From Pirellulales bacterium (GTDB lineage: Bacteria > Planctomycetota > Planctomycetia > Pirellulales > PALSA-1355), in contig JALHMI010000009.1 of the NCBI GenBank assembly GCA_022844125.1, forward strand, positions 248,001-312,000: a DNA stretch of 64,000 nucleotides, read 5' to 3'. This document shows, piece after piece, positions 1-8,988 of the stretch (the first letter of the stretch is position 1; each line of letters starts with the position of its first letter). The notes beneath the pieces were generated by a model, which ran no database searches, was not told where the DNA came from, and was given only the letters and a program-made list of their open reading frames with translations. The translations under genes and the position numbers were made by a program.

Positions 1-371
1 CCGTTCTCAACGGCACCGACGCCGTTGTCCCGCGCAAGTCCCCCGTCGGTACGCACCATCCGCTCGGCGTCTTGTGGGGCGTGGGGCCAGGTCTCAAGGT
101 GAACGCCACCGCCAAACAGTGCAACATCCTCGACGTGGCCTCGCTGCTGGTGCACAGTGTGGGCGTCGAGATTCCGGCCGAGTACGAAGGTAAGTTCCCG
201 GCCGACCTGTACGAGGAAAGCTACCTGGCGGCGAATCCGCCGAACGTCTCCTGGGGCGAGAAGGCCGCGCCGGCCGCCGCCGAAGTCCAGGTTGCCCAGC
301 AGGACACGATGGACTCCGAGGAGGAGCTTGTGCTCACTCAGCGTCTCCGCAGCCTGGGGTACATCGAATAA
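1..371 (+). CDS. Alkaline-phosphatase-superfamily phosphodiesterase/sulfatase-like protein, C-terminal part
   Basis: The frame is open at the window edge, so only about the last 122 residues are visible. They hold a GTHHPLGVLWGVGPGLKVN stretch, which resembles the distal metal-binding His region of type I phosphodiesterase/nucleotide pyrophosphatase and sulfatase enzymes, followed by an NILDVASLLVHSVGVEIP segment typical of the end of that fold. The protein ends in LRSLGYIE, a tail common on such enzymes in planctomycetes. It would hydrolyse a phosphate or sulfate ester or transfer a phospho group; the substrate cannot be read from this piece. Its stop codon overlaps the ATG of the hydrolase that follows, so it belongs to the same operon. 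Confidence 0.72.
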   Translation, partial: VLNGTDAVVPRKSPVGTHHPLGVLWGVGPGLKVNATAKQCNILDVASLLVHSVGVEIPAEYEGKFPADLYEESYLAANPPNVSWGEKAAPAAAEVQVAQQDTMDSEEELVLTQRLRSLGYIE

Positions 372-1264
372 TGCCCATCACAGGCGTATCCAACCAGGGT
401 GTGAAGATCTCCTGCCGCTCGACCACGCCGGTCGAGTCCGGTCGGACCGCGCTTTTCATCCACGGTTTGAATACGAACCTGGCCTTCTGGCATCCGCTGA
501 TCGTGCGGCAACTCGCCGCCGATCGACTCGTCCTCTGTTACGACCAGCGCGGCCACGGCGGTAGCGATATGCCGGCCACAGGCTACACGCTCGACCACCA
601 GGTCGGCGACGCGCTGGCCGTGCTCGATGCGCACGAAGTCGCCGCCGCCGACGTCATCGCCCACAGCTTTGGCGCCGGTGTCGCGCTGCAACTTGCTCGC
701 AAGCATCCAGATCGAGTGCGAACGATCACGGTGCTCGACGGTCGGATCCGCTCGATTCAAGGCGTCGTCCGCCTGGGCGATTGGGAGCACTTTCCGCGCT
801 GGAGCCGGCAGCTTGCCGATGCCGGCATGACCGTCGACCCTACCTGGGAAATCGACTGCCGGCTCCCCGTTCGGCTCGAGGCCGTCGACTTCTCGCGCGT
901 CTCCGGAGTCCTCGAAGCCGACGGTTTCTTCGTCCCGCGTCTGACCAACAAGCGCGCGGGTCAGAAGTACCGTAGATTGATCGCAGAAACGACGGCCTTC
1001 GAAGACTACGACCGCTGTGTTGGCCTGACGCGCGATGTGCTTTGCGAGATTCACCAGCCCACGCTGCTGGTTTACGGCACGCACTCGCCGTTCGTCCCCA
1101 GTTGCGAGATCCTCGCCGCCGAGATGCCCAACGTCCATGTTGAGCTGATCGCAGGCGCCGGCCACAATTTTCCGCTGTCGTTGCCCGAGCCGACGCTCCG
1201 CGCGCTCGCGGCCTGGCCGCCGCTCGGTGTCACGACTTCCGAAGTCTCTGAACTGACAAGTTAA
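371..1264 (+). CDS. Alpha/beta hydrolase
   Basis: A 297-residue alpha/beta-hydrolase. The oxyanion HG lies at residues 31-32, the nucleophile elbow is AHSFGAG with Ser99, and the base is probably His265 in GAGHNFP. In the strand where most relatives carry the catalytic Asp the sequence reads YGTHSPFVP, so the acid must come from elsewhere or is absent. No signal peptide is seen, so the enzyme is probably cytoplasmic. The ATG overlaps the preceding stop by one base and a methyltransferase follows 12 bases after the stop, which suggests a tailoring hydrolase or thioesterase role in the operon. The substrate is unknown. Confidence 0.85.
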   Translation: MPITGVSNQGVKISCRSTTPVESGRTALFIHGLNTNLAFWHPLIVRQLAADRLVLCYDQRGHGGSDMPATGYTLDHQVGDALAVLDAHEVAAADVIAHSFGAGVALQLARKHPDRVRTITVLDGRIRSIQGVVRLGDWEHFPRWSRQLADAGMTVDPTWEIDCRLPVRLEAVDFSRVSGVLEADGFFVPRLTNKRAGQKYRRLIAETTAFEDYDRCVGLTRDVLCEIHQPTLLVYGTHSPFVPSCEILAAEMPNVHVELIAGAGHNFPLSLPEPTLRALAAWPPLGVTTSEVSELTS

Positions 1265-1276
1265 GGTTGCAATCGC

Positions 1277-2083
1277 ATGGCTCAGTCCGAATCGACCATT
1301 CAAGTGCCGAACACCTGGTACGACGACGTGCTGTTCAAGCCGTTGTACCTGGAGTTCTACGAGCACAGCGATTTCGCCAATTTCGGCCTGTGGGACGAAG
1401 CCACGACCGGCCCACGCCAGGCCTGCGAAAACCTGGTGAACCGTCTGCAATCGCTGCTCCGCGACCAGCGGGGCACGATTCTCGACGTCGCCTGCGGCAA
1501 GGGCGAGACCACCCGCTGCCTGCTTGCCAACTATGCGCCCGAGGCGATCACAGCGATCAACATTTCGGAGCGTCAGGTCGAGCACGGCCGCACCCTTGTG
1601 CCGGGCGCGGTCTTCCGCTGCATGGACGCCGTGAACATGGACTTTGCCGACGAGTCGTTCGACAACATCATCTGCGTCGAGGCGGCGTTTCATTTCGACA
1701 CCCGCGAAAAGTTTCTGCGCGAGGCGCTGCGCGTGCTCAAGCCCGGCGGTACGCTGGCGCTCAGCGACATCCTCATGACACTTGAGGGCGAACGTGCCCG
1801 GCCGTATCGAACCGAGGCCAACTACCTGCCCGGCATCGAAGCGTATCGCGCACTTATCGAGGGTGCCGGTTTTACCAACGTGCGGATTGAAGACGTCACC
1901 GAGCAGTCGTGGTTTCCGTTCTTCCGCTACACCGTCAACTTTCTGCACGAGAAGTTCCTTCGCCGCCAGATCGACGAACCGACCCTCAAACGGCACCTCG
2001 GCACGAACTACGGACACGTTCCTGATCTGGAACACTATTTAATCGTTTCGGCTCAAAAGCCTTCAACCCAGTCGACCAACTGA
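1277..2083 (+). CDS. Class I SAM-dependent methyltransferase (RebM/UbiE-like)
   Basis: A 268-residue methyltransferase. Motif I is ILDVACGKGETT (about residues 68-79). The acidic and aromatic motif region follows (FDNIICVEAAFHF), then the post-motif LRVLKPGGTLALSDI. The overall pattern is that of small-molecule O/N/C-methyltransferases from natural-product clusters (RebM type). The C-terminus (SWFPFFRYTVNFLHEKFL...RRQID) closely parallels the C-terminus of the next, much larger protein, so the two share a domain. The TGA overlaps the next ATG by one base. Likely a cytoplasmic tailoring enzyme; the acceptor is unknown. Confidence 0.88.
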   Translation: MAQSESTIQVPNTWYDDVLFKPLYLEFYEHSDFANFGLWDEATTGPRQACENLVNRLQSLLRDQRGTILDVACGKGETTRCLLANYAPEAITAINISERQVEHGRTLVPGAVFRCMDAVNMDFADESFDNIICVEAAFHFDTREKFLREALRVLKPGGTLALSDILMTLEGERARPYRTEANYLPGIEAYRALIEGAGFTNVRIEDVTEQSWFPFFRYTVNFLHEKFLRRQIDEPTLKRHLGTNYGHVPDLEHYLIVSAQKPSTQSTN

Positions 2084-4512
2084 TGGCTCTCGCTTTCGAG
2101 GCACAACCAGCGACAGTCGGTGGCGCCGCAGTGGGACGTCCAGCGCCGCCACGCGCGCTGGCCACGGCCGATTTTCGCCGCGTGGCGCAGAACGGCTTCG
2201 GCGACGGAAGCAACTCGTACGCCTACTCGGCCGCCTGGTACCAGAACCACCTGTACGTCGGTTCGAATCGCGACATCCTGCCGCTGTTGATCATGCGGTC
2301 GCCGTTTAAGATTCCCTTCGCCGTGCCGCCGGTGCCGCTGCCGAACGACTACACCGCGCTCGACCTCCGGGGCCAGATCTGGCGGTACAACGTCGCTGCG
2401 GATGAGTGGAGCCGCGTTTACCACGCCCCGTTGATTGAAGGCTATCAAGGCCGAATGGCGCCTCAGGCATTTGGCTTCCGCGCGATGACGGTCTTCCAAG
2501 GCAAGAGCGATCCGCATCCCGCGATCTACACGATTCCAGCCGTCGGCCGTAACGTGCTCGAAAGCGTGACGCTGCGATCCCTCGATGGTGAAACCTTCAG
2601 TACGCTGCCCGCGCCCTGGGTTCCCGGCTCCGACGTGGTTTACGGTTCGTTCCGCGCGATGGTTGAATTCAAGGGGCGGCTCTTTGTCGCTCCTTCGTCC
2701 GCCAAGGGCAATCCCGAGGCTCTGCGTATGGAGCAGGGCAAGGAAGTGCTGATCACGCACGCCAACACCTCTCAAGATAGCGCGGTGCTCTGCAGCGCGG
2801 ATCCAGCCAGCGGCGAGTGGGAACTCAGCTCGCCTCCCGTTTTCGGCGACTTCACCAACGCCAGCATCATCGACATGCTGGCTTGCGGCGACTACCTGTA
2901 CGTCGGCACGCTCAACGTCCGTCACGGCTTTCAGCTCTGGCGCACGACCGCCGAGGGCCCGGCCCCGCATCACTGGGAACTTGTGATCGACCGCGGCGCC
3001 GATCGCGGCGCATACAACCAGGCCATCCTCTCGATGGCTGAGTTCCAGGGCGATCTGTACGTCGGCACCTGCATCCAGAATGGTGGCTTCGATCGCGTCT
3101 ACCAGGTTGGCCCCGCCGCGGGAGAAGTCCTTCGCGTCCGGCACGACGGCACCTGGGACATCGTCGTCGGCGATCCGCGCATCACACGCCAAGGTCTCAA
3201 GACGCCCACCAGCGGGATGCGAGCCGGCTTCGGCAACCCGATGAACGGCTACATCTGGCGGATGCGCGTGCATGAAGGCGTGCTGTATGTCGGCACCTGC
3301 GACATCTCCTCTTTCGTGCCATTCTCGAGCGTCGACACCTGGCCCGAGCATGTGAAACGACTGCTCGATCCTCGTTCACTGGAGAAGTTTCTCGACCGTC
3401 TCGGCGGCTGCGAGCTATGGCGCACGACCGACGGCGACAACTGGCTCCCCGTTACCCGCAACGGCTTCGACAATCGCTACAACCTTGGCATCCGCGCGTT
3501 AGTGTCCACGCCGCATGGCCTGTTCGTGGGCACTGCCAATCCGTTCGGTCCCAAGGTGGCAGTTCGCGATGGCGATGGCTGGCGCTACGAGGATAATCCT
3601 CGCGGCGGACTGGAAATGTGGCTCGGCGCTCATCACACCGCGCTTCGAACGCCGGCACCGCCAATCAAGCTCGCCTCGCTGCTCGGCATTACCGCCGCGG
3701 CCGCGGACTCGCCCGAACTACACAACGGCGCGCTCGCTAAAGAGCCCGTCGATCCGAAACTCACCGGCAGTTACCATCTGCTCGAACGTCGCCTGGTCGA
3801 GGACGAACTGATCCGTAACCCGTTCCTCCGATTGGCCACGACGCCAACTGACCTGGTCGGCTTGAGCGAGACGGTTGAGGACGAACTCCGTGAATATTTC
3901 GGCGATCCGCCGCGCAATGTGGGCTTCTGGCGCAAGCGAAGTCTGCGACCGGTCGACGCCTGCCGGGCTCTTGTGGCCGAGATGTGCGCCCTGTTGTATC
4001 CCTCGGACGAAGAGATCCAGCCGCGCCGCTTGTTGCTCTTGGCCGAGGGTGCCGAGACGCTCGCCAGCGTCGTCAGCGAGCGGTTCCCCGGCTGCCAGAT
4101 CTATTGCGGCGCTGCCGCCGGCGGAGCTGTCGCCGCAGGGTGTGATGCCGCGCTGTGGATCGAACCGTCTGCGGCCCCTGGCTGGAGTCCGCAACTCACC
4201 GGACTCGCCGGCATGCTCGCACCGGGCGCACGGGTGCACATCAGCGCCTTCACAGCCGAGCCCGAGCTGGCCCGCGCGGTTCTGGCTCCGATCGCCACCG
4301 CGTCTGGGCTCTCGCTTGAGAACGTTCGCGACGTCACCACGCATACCTGGGTGCCGTTCTTCGAACACTCCCGAAATTACTGGCTGGTTAAACTGTTATT
4401 CCAGCAGATCGACTCGGACACGCACACCGCGCTGTTGGCCGCGCTTCCCGGCGGAAACTCCGGCGTCCAGTGCTACTCGATGATCCGCCTTCAGAAGCTT
4501 GAGGAGAATTGA
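2083..4512 (+). CDS. Beta-propeller protein fused to a degenerate methyltransferase domain
   Basis: An 809-residue protein with no recognised complete family match. Residues about 20-515 contain repeated blade-like motifs (NHLYVGSN, DYLYVGTL, GDLYVGT, VLYVGTCD, FQLWRTT, CELWRTTDGDNW), which indicates a beta-propeller. Residues about 640-809 resemble the C-terminal half of the preceding methyltransferase: LAGMLAPGARVHISAF corresponds to the LRVLKPGG strand, and TWVPFFEHSRNYWLVKLLFQ corresponds to SWFPFFRYTVNFLHEKFL. The glycine-rich SAM motif is missing (LLLLAEGAETL instead of DxACGxG), so this domain is probably catalytically dead and may bind a partner. No signal peptide is visible. It overlaps its upstream neighbour by one base, so co-translation is likely. 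Confidence 0.75.
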   Translation: MALAFEAQPATVGGAAVGRPAPPRALATADFRRVAQNGFGDGSNSYAYSAAWYQNHLYVGSNRDILPLLIMRSPFKIPFAVPPVPLPNDYTALDLRGQIWRYNVAADEWSRVYHAPLIEGYQGRMAPQAFGFRAMTVFQGKSDPHPAIYTIPAVGRNVLESVTLRSLDGETFSTLPAPWVPGSDVVYGSFRAMVEFKGRLFVAPSSAKGNPEALRMEQGKEVLITHANTSQDSAVLCSADPASGEWELSSPPVFGDFTNASIIDMLACGDYLYVGTLNVRHGFQLWRTTAEGPAPHHWELVIDRGADRGAYNQAILSMAEFQGDLYVGTCIQNGGFDRVYQVGPAAGEVLRVRHDGTWDIVVGDPRITRQGLKTPTSGMRAGFGNPMNGYIWRMRVHEGVLYVGTCDISSFVPFSSVDTWPEHVKRLLDPRSLEKFLDRLGGCELWRTTDGDNWLPVTRNGFDNRYNLGIRALVSTPHGLFVGTANPFGPKVAVRDGDGWRYEDNPRGGLEMWLGAHHTALRTPAPPIKLASLLGITAAAADSPELHNGALAKEPVDPKLTGSYHLLERRLVEDELIRNPFLRLATTPTDLVGLSETVEDELREYFGDPPRNVGFWRKRSLRPVDACRALVAEMCALLYPSDEEIQPRRLLLLAEGAETLASVVSERFPGCQIYCGAAAGGAVAAGCDAALWIEPSAAPGWSPQLTGLAGMLAPGARVHISAFTAEPELARAVLAPIATASGLSLENVRDVTTHTWVPFFEHSRNYWLVKLLFQQIDSDTHTALLAALPGGNSGVQCYSMIRLQKLEEN

Positions 4513-4516
4513 CCTC

Positions 4517-5413
4517 ATGGTCGAAGTCGTCCCCGTTAACACGACCTACGAACCGTTCAGCCACGAGCCCGAGTATATCGAGGCCAACCGGGCGTTCATC
4601 CTGCAGCAGCCGCTCGCGCACGTCGATCGCTTTCTCGATCTGGCTTGCGGTACTGGCACCATTAGCGAACTGCTGATCGGCCAGTCGCCTGAAGCGCATC
4701 TCAACGGCGTCGATTACGATCCCGTGCAGGTGCAGCTCAGTGCCGATCGCTTCCGCAAGCTGGGCTACGAGGTCCGCATCGGTTTTGACCTCACCGATGA
4801 CTACGCAGGCGGCAAGCCCGTACTCGTGTTTGGCGAAGGCGACGCCGGCAAGCTGCCCTTTGCCGATGCTTCATTCGACTGCGTCACGATCTGCAACGCG
4901 ATCCATTTGATTGAAGATAAACCGGCGCTGCTGGCCAGCATCGCCCGGCTGCTCAAGCCCGGCGGAGTTTTCGGCTTCAACACGGCGTTCTATTCCGGCT
5001 CGATGCCCGAGGGGACGGACCGGCTGTACATGGATTGGCTGCGCCGGGCGACGGTGCACATCAGCGAGAAGAGCGCCGCGCTGGTTGCCGCCGGACAGCC
5101 GCCAATCAAGCGTCAACGCGGCACCACGCGGAAAGCCTTCACGAATCCCTGGTTCACGGCCGACGAGTGGTCGCGAATGCTGGCCGACGTGGGGCTCGAA
5201 ACCACGGAAAGAAATGTGCGCGTGGTCGAGCTGAGCGAACGCGCCTTCACCACCGTGGGCGCCTACGGTGGTATGGCCGAGGTGCTGCTCAGCGGCTTCC
5301 CGGTTGAAGTCGCCTCCGAGGCCCTGCAAGTCGCGGCCGTTCCGGCCATGCGGGCCGCGGGCGCATCGACCGTGCCTCGAAACTACCTGGAGATCTGGAC
5401 GCGCCGCGTATGA
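4517..5413 (+). CDS. Class I SAM-dependent methyltransferase
   Basis: A 298-residue methyltransferase. I start it at ATG 4517, which has a GAGGAG ribosome site at 4501-4506 and lies four bases after the previous stop; an in-frame TTG at 4499 would fall inside the upstream gene. Motif I is FLDLACGTGT (about residues 38-47), followed by LNGVDYDPVQV, the GDAGKLPFADASFDCVTICN region and LLKPGGVFGFNTAF. A long C-terminal cap (residues about 150-298) with KRQRGTTRKAFTNPWFTADE probably forms the acceptor pocket. It overlaps the next SDR by four bases (ATGA). A second tailoring methyltransferase of this cluster; substrate unknown. Confidence 0.86.
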   Translation: MVEVVPVNTTYEPFSHEPEYIEANRAFILQQPLAHVDRFLDLACGTGTISELLIGQSPEAHLNGVDYDPVQVQLSADRFRKLGYEVRIGFDLTDDYAGGKPVLVFGEGDAGKLPFADASFDCVTICNAIHLIEDKPALLASIARLLKPGGVFGFNTAFYSGSMPEGTDRLYMDWLRRATVHISEKSAALVAAGQPPIKRQRGTTRKAFTNPWFTADEWSRMLADVGLETTERNVRVVELSERAFTTVGAYGGMAEVLLSGFPVEVASEALQVAAVPAMRAAGASTVPRNYLEIWTRRV

Positions 5414-6219
5414 ACGATCGTTTGAGTTCCAACTCGCATCCCTGGCAAGAGCCCTGGCCGCTGGCCGGCAAGGTAGCCGTCGTCGTCGGCGGTTCCGGCG
5501 GCATCGGCCTGGCCATTGCGCGCGAGTTCGACCGCCTGGGGTGCCACGTCGCTGTGGCGGCCCGGTCGCCCGAACGTGTGGCATCGGCGGTTGCGCAGCT
5601 CGAGCGTGGCATCGGATTCGCGAACTGCGATGTGCGATCCACCGCGGACGTCGATCGGCTGTTCGACGGTGTGCTCGAAAGGTATGGCGCGGTGGATCTC
5701 GTGATCAACAGCGCCGGCGTCGGCCGGGCCGCTTCCGGCCGGATGGTTCCCAGCATCACGGCCAATCTCGACGAACGCGAGTGGAACGAAGTGGTGGATA
5801 CCAACCTGCGCGGAGGTTTCCTCGTGGCGCGTCGCGCGGCCCGCGCCATGATACCGCGCCGACAGGGGCAGATCGTGAGCATCTCGTCGGCCCGCGGCGC
5901 GAAGCGCGGCCAGCCGTTCGCCGCCGGCTATTGCGCCGCCAAGATGGCGCTCCGAGCGATGTTCGACTCGCTTGCTGAAGAGCTCCGTCTGTATGGTATC
6001 CGGGCGTGGTCGCTCTTGCCGGACGCAGTGGATACCGAGCTGATCGCGGGCACAAACCTCGCCCATCGCGGCTCGCTCACCGCCTCGCGCCTGGCCGAGA
6101 CGATCGCCGAGTTGGTCACCTTGCCGTTCGACGCCCAATGGAGCGATCCACTTGTCGCGCCGTTTGGTTCAGGCGCGCCGCTTGGCTCACTCGCGGCTGC
6201 CCGCGTGGAGGTCGCATGA
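5410..6219 (+). CDS. Short-chain dehydrogenase/reductase
   Basis: A 269-residue classical SDR. The dinucleotide motif is GGSGGIG (residues 27-33), NSAG lies at about 100-103, the catalytic Ser is in VSISSARG, and Tyr174/Lys178 form YCAAK. It would oxidise or reduce a hydroxyl/keto group with NAD(P)H; the substrate is not deducible. Translation is coupled on both sides: its ATG overlaps the methyltransferase stop and its TGA lies within the ATGATG of the next SDR. Two consecutive SDRs suggest two ketoreduction or oxidation steps in one pathway. Confidence 0.88.
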   Translation: MNDRLSSNSHPWQEPWPLAGKVAVVVGGSGGIGLAIAREFDRLGCHVAVAARSPERVASAVAQLERGIGFANCDVRSTADVDRLFDGVLERYGAVDLVINSAGVGRAASGRMVPSITANLDEREWNEVVDTNLRGGFLVARRAARAMIPRRQGQIVSISSARGAKRGQPFAAGYCAAKMALRAMFDSLAEELRLYGIRAWSLLPDAVDTELIAGTNLAHRGSLTASRLAETIAELVTLPFDAQWSDPLVAPFGSGAPLGSLAAARVEVA

Positions 6220-7004
6220 TGCAACGACTCACCGGCATGAAGGTGATGGTCTCCGGCGGCGCCAGCGGCATCGGCCTTGCCACCGCGCGGTTGCTGGCCC
6301 AGTCTGGCTCGCACGTCTGGATCACGGACCTCAAGCAAGACGCCGTCGATCGCGCGCTCAACGAACTTTCAGCGATCGATGGTCCTCAGGCCGGCGGCTC
6401 GGCCTGCGACGTTCGCGTGGCCGACGATTGCCAGCGGGCTGTCGCCGAAATGCAGTCCAAGTTCGATCGCATCGACGCCCTGGTCCATTGTGCCGGCATC
6501 CTGCGTCCGCCTGGCAGTCGACCACGCCCGCTCCACGAGCTTGATGATGCCGAGTACGACGCCGTCGTTGATACAAATCTTAAAGGCACGTTCCTTTTGA
6601 ACGGTGCTGTGCTGCGGCCAATGATCGCCGCTCGCGCTGGCCAGATCGTGAACGTGTCGTCCACGAGCGGTCGCCACGGTCGCCCGCTGGACTCGGTCTA
6701 CAGCGCCTCGAAAGCCGGTGTGATCGCCCTCAGCGAGTCGGTGGCCGAGGAGGTTCGGGCGTTTGGCATTCGCGTCCAGGTGCTCATGCCGGACGCCGTC
6801 GATACACCGCTGTGGCAGCAGAACGGCGTGGTTGGCACGGCGCCACCGCAATCGTTGCCGGCCGAGCGCGTCGCCGAGTTGATCGCGTTCTGCCTGGCGT
6901 TGCCGACGGATGCCGTTTGCGAAAACCTGGTGATCTCTCCTTTCCGGACCAGGGTGCGACGCCGCGCTGGCGGCCCCGAAAGGAGCGGTGAGCATGCTTC
7001 GTAA
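6216..7004 (+). CDS. Short-chain dehydrogenase/reductase
   Basis: A 262-residue SDR starting at ATGATG (6216 or 6219), which overlaps the preceding stop. The nucleotide site is GGASGIG (residues 14-20), the N-A-G element reads HCAGI, and the catalytic triad is Ser148/149 with Tyr162 and Lys166 (VYSASK). It resembles its upstream neighbour in length and architecture but differs in sequence around the substrate loop, which suggests an old duplication with a different substrate. Its 3' end overlaps the predicted start of the next gene. Confidence 0.87.
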   Translation: MMQRLTGMKVMVSGGASGIGLATARLLAQSGSHVWITDLKQDAVDRALNELSAIDGPQAGGSACDVRVADDCQRAVAEMQSKFDRIDALVHCAGILRPPGSRPRPLHELDDAEYDAVVDTNLKGTFLLNGAVLRPMIAARAGQIVNVSSTSGRHGRPLDSVYSASKAGVIALSESVAEEVRAFGIRVQVLMPDAVDTPLWQQNGVVGTAPPQSLPAERVAELIAFCLALPTDAVCENLVISPFRTRVRRRAGGPERSGEHAS

Positions 7005-7989
7005 AGGAGTTCGAATGCTGATCTCCACGGGATGCGCTGTCATGCTGGGCGTTGTCGGCCTTGTCGCATTGTCCGTATTTTCGCGGACCAAGGCCCAGGC
7101 CAGCGATCGCGACTTCAACCATAAGCTCCGCCATGACGGGCGCACACGAACTTACGAAGTCCACGTTCCGCCGAAGTACGACGGCAAAACCCGGCTCCCC
7201 GTCGTGCTCAACCTGCACGGCGGCGGCGGCAACGCCACGGTTCAGCGCCGCCAGTCGCGCATGGACGCGATCGCCGATCAGAACGACTTCATCGTCGTCT
7301 ATCCGGAGGGCACTTCCGGCCTGGGACGTCTGTACACCTGGAACGCCGGCATCTGCTGCAGCTATGCCAAGAACCAGAATGTGGACGATGTCGGCTTCAT
7401 CGCAGCGCTGCTAGATGAACTCCCCAAGCAGTACGCCGTCGACCTGTCGCGCGTGTATGCCACGGGCATGAGCAACGGCGCGATGATGAGCTATCGCCTG
7501 GCGTGCGAGCTCCCCAATCGGATCACGGCCATTTGCGGCGTCGCTTCCACCATGGGAGTCGATGGCCCGCGTCCCTCGCGTCCTGTGCCCGTCATGCAGA
7601 TTCACGGACTCAAGGACCCGAACGCGCCCTTTGCCGGTGGCGTTGGTCCGAACGCGATCTCGCGCGTCGAGCACCGCAGCGTGCGCGACGTGATTCGCTG
7701 GTGGTGCGAGGTGAATCATTGCGACCCCAAGCCCGCTGAAGTAACACGCACCGCCGACTATGAGCTGGAACGCTATGCACCGCCCGCCGGACAGGAGGGC
7801 GCACCGGTCGTCCTGTACATGCTCTTCGAAGGCGGACATACCTGGCCGGGCGGCGTGGATGTCACTCCGCGCCTGGGCACCGGCAAGCTAATCACGACTT
7901 TTAACGCAAACGAAACGATGTGGAACTTCTTTCGCCAGTTCTCCCTTCCCGATGCCGCCGCGCAACAGGGCGCCGCGGCTCCGCAATAG
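6994..7989 (+). CDS. Secreted PHB-depolymerase/feruloyl-esterase-like hydrolase (LpqC family)
   Basis: About 331 residues. The N-terminus has a basic n-region and a hydrophobic stretch (MLGVVGLVALSVF), so export is predicted. ATG 6994 is chosen; ATG 7015 has an equally good AAAGGAG five bases ahead and would still leave a signal sequence. The core has the family hallmarks: NLHGGGGN oxyanion region, DFIVVYPEG, TWNAGICC, GMSNGAM with Ser160, IHGLKDPNAPF with the acid, and GGHTWPGG with the base His. Members hydrolyse polyesters or cinnamoyl esters. Its position inside a biosynthetic-looking operon is unusual for a catabolic esterase and may point to export-linked deacylation. Confidence 0.85.
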   Translation: MLRKGVRMLISTGCAVMLGVVGLVALSVFSRTKAQASDRDFNHKLRHDGRTRTYEVHVPPKYDGKTRLPVVLNLHGGGGNATVQRRQSRMDAIADQNDFIVVYPEGTSGLGRLYTWNAGICCSYAKNQNVDDVGFIAALLDELPKQYAVDLSRVYATGMSNGAMMSYRLACELPNRITAICGVASTMGVDGPRPSRPVPVMQIHGLKDPNAPFAGGVGPNAISRVEHRSVRDVIRWWCEVNHCDPKPAEVTRTADYELERYAPPAGQEGAPVVLYMLFEGGHTWPGGVDVTPRLGTGKLITTFNANETMWNFFRQFSLPDAAAQQGAAAPQ

Positions 7990-8016
7990 AACGGCCAACC
8001 AACTGAAAGGAACAAC

Positions 8017-8961
8017 ATGAATACTGCCACTGGTAAGGGAATCGCGACTGCCGAACCGCTTACGAGCGACTTTGGGCTGACGGTCACGCCCGCTTGCGTG
8101 ATCGATCCATGCGAGCTGCCCCTGGACGAGGTGACCGACGCCTGCAAGTCATCGGGCGTGGTTTACTTCCGCGGCTTCGATTATTCGATGGCCCAGTTCG
8201 AAGCCTTCACAAACCTGCAGTGCCAGGATTGGCTGACTTACAAGGGCGGGGCGCACGATCGCCAGGTCCTTAACCCCAGCAGCGACAAGAGCGTCTATTC
8301 GGTGAACTTCTACCTGGGGCAGAAAGAGCAGCTCAAGTTCGAGCTCCCGCTGCATTGCGACATGTCGTATCTGAAGGAGAGCCCCGTGGCGCTCTACTTC
8401 TACTGCGTGCAGCCGGCTGCCGCTCGCGGCGAAACGATGCTCTGCGACGGCGCCGCCGTATTCGATAATCTTGCTCCGGCCACCCGCAAGCTGCTCGAAT
8501 CGCAAAAGATCGTCTACATCCGCAAGTATCCCGAGGGAAACTGGCAAGTACGCTTCGGCACCAGCGATCTCGACGATGTACGCACGTTTTGCAAGAAGAA
8601 TTTCCTGGAGCTGCGCGTCGACGAGACCACCGGCACGCTCTACACGGACTACGCCGTTTCGGCCGTGCCGCACAGCCGCTGGCTCGATCGGCCGGTCTTC
8701 CGCAACAGCATCCTGCCGGTGGTCAAGCAGGAAGAGATTGGACTGGACGACAGCCTGGTGCGGCTTGAAGACGGCTCGCCGCTGCCGGCCGAGGTGATCG
8801 CTGACATCCGCGAAGTGACTACCCGGCTCACGGCGCTGGTGCCGATGCTCAAGGGCGACTTCATGTTCGTCGACAACACGCGCGTCCTGCACGGCCGCAA
8901 GGCATTCGACGATGCGAAGCGCGAAGTGGCCATTCGCATGGCCAAGAGTCTCACCTGGTAG
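8017..8961 (+). CDS. TauD/TfdA-family Fe(II)/2-oxoglutarate dioxygenase
   Basis: A 314-residue non-haem iron oxygenase with an AAAGGA ribosome site before ATG 8017. The facial triad is visible: His113-Cys-Asp115 in LPLHCDMSY and His292 in RVLHGRKAF, with a downstream Arg (REVAIRMAK) that should bind 2-oxoglutarate. RGETMLCDGAAVFDNL fits the TauD/clavaminate-synthase-like group often found in peptide and polyketide clusters (SyrP type). It would hydroxylate or desaturate an intermediate. Its position between the esterase and the transport genes supports a tailoring step. Confidence 0.9.
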   Translation: MNTATGKGIATAEPLTSDFGLTVTPACVIDPCELPLDEVTDACKSSGVVYFRGFDYSMAQFEAFTNLQCQDWLTYKGGAHDRQVLNPSSDKSVYSVNFYLGQKEQLKFELPLHCDMSYLKESPVALYFYCVQPAAARGETMLCDGAAVFDNLAPATRKLLESQKIVYIRKYPEGNWQVRFGTSDLDDVRTFCKKNFLELRVDETTGTLYTDYAVSAVPHSRWLDRPVFRNSILPVVKQEEIGLDDSLVRLEDGSPLPAEVIADIREVTTRLTALVPMLKGDFMFVDNTRVLHGRKAFDDAKREVAIRMAKSLTW

Positions 8962-8988
8962 AGTTTATTGCGTAGGCGGACAGCAGCA

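Noticed and set aside
338-2035. 565-codon open frame on the minus strand
   Set aside because: It is the antisense shadow of the hydrolase and methyltransferase genes, with the Arg/Ala/Val-rich composition of GC-rich antisense frames and no domain.
2053-3351. 432-codon minus-strand open frame
   Set aside because: Antisense of the propeller gene; no motif, no ribosome site, and the plus strand frame has clear repeats.
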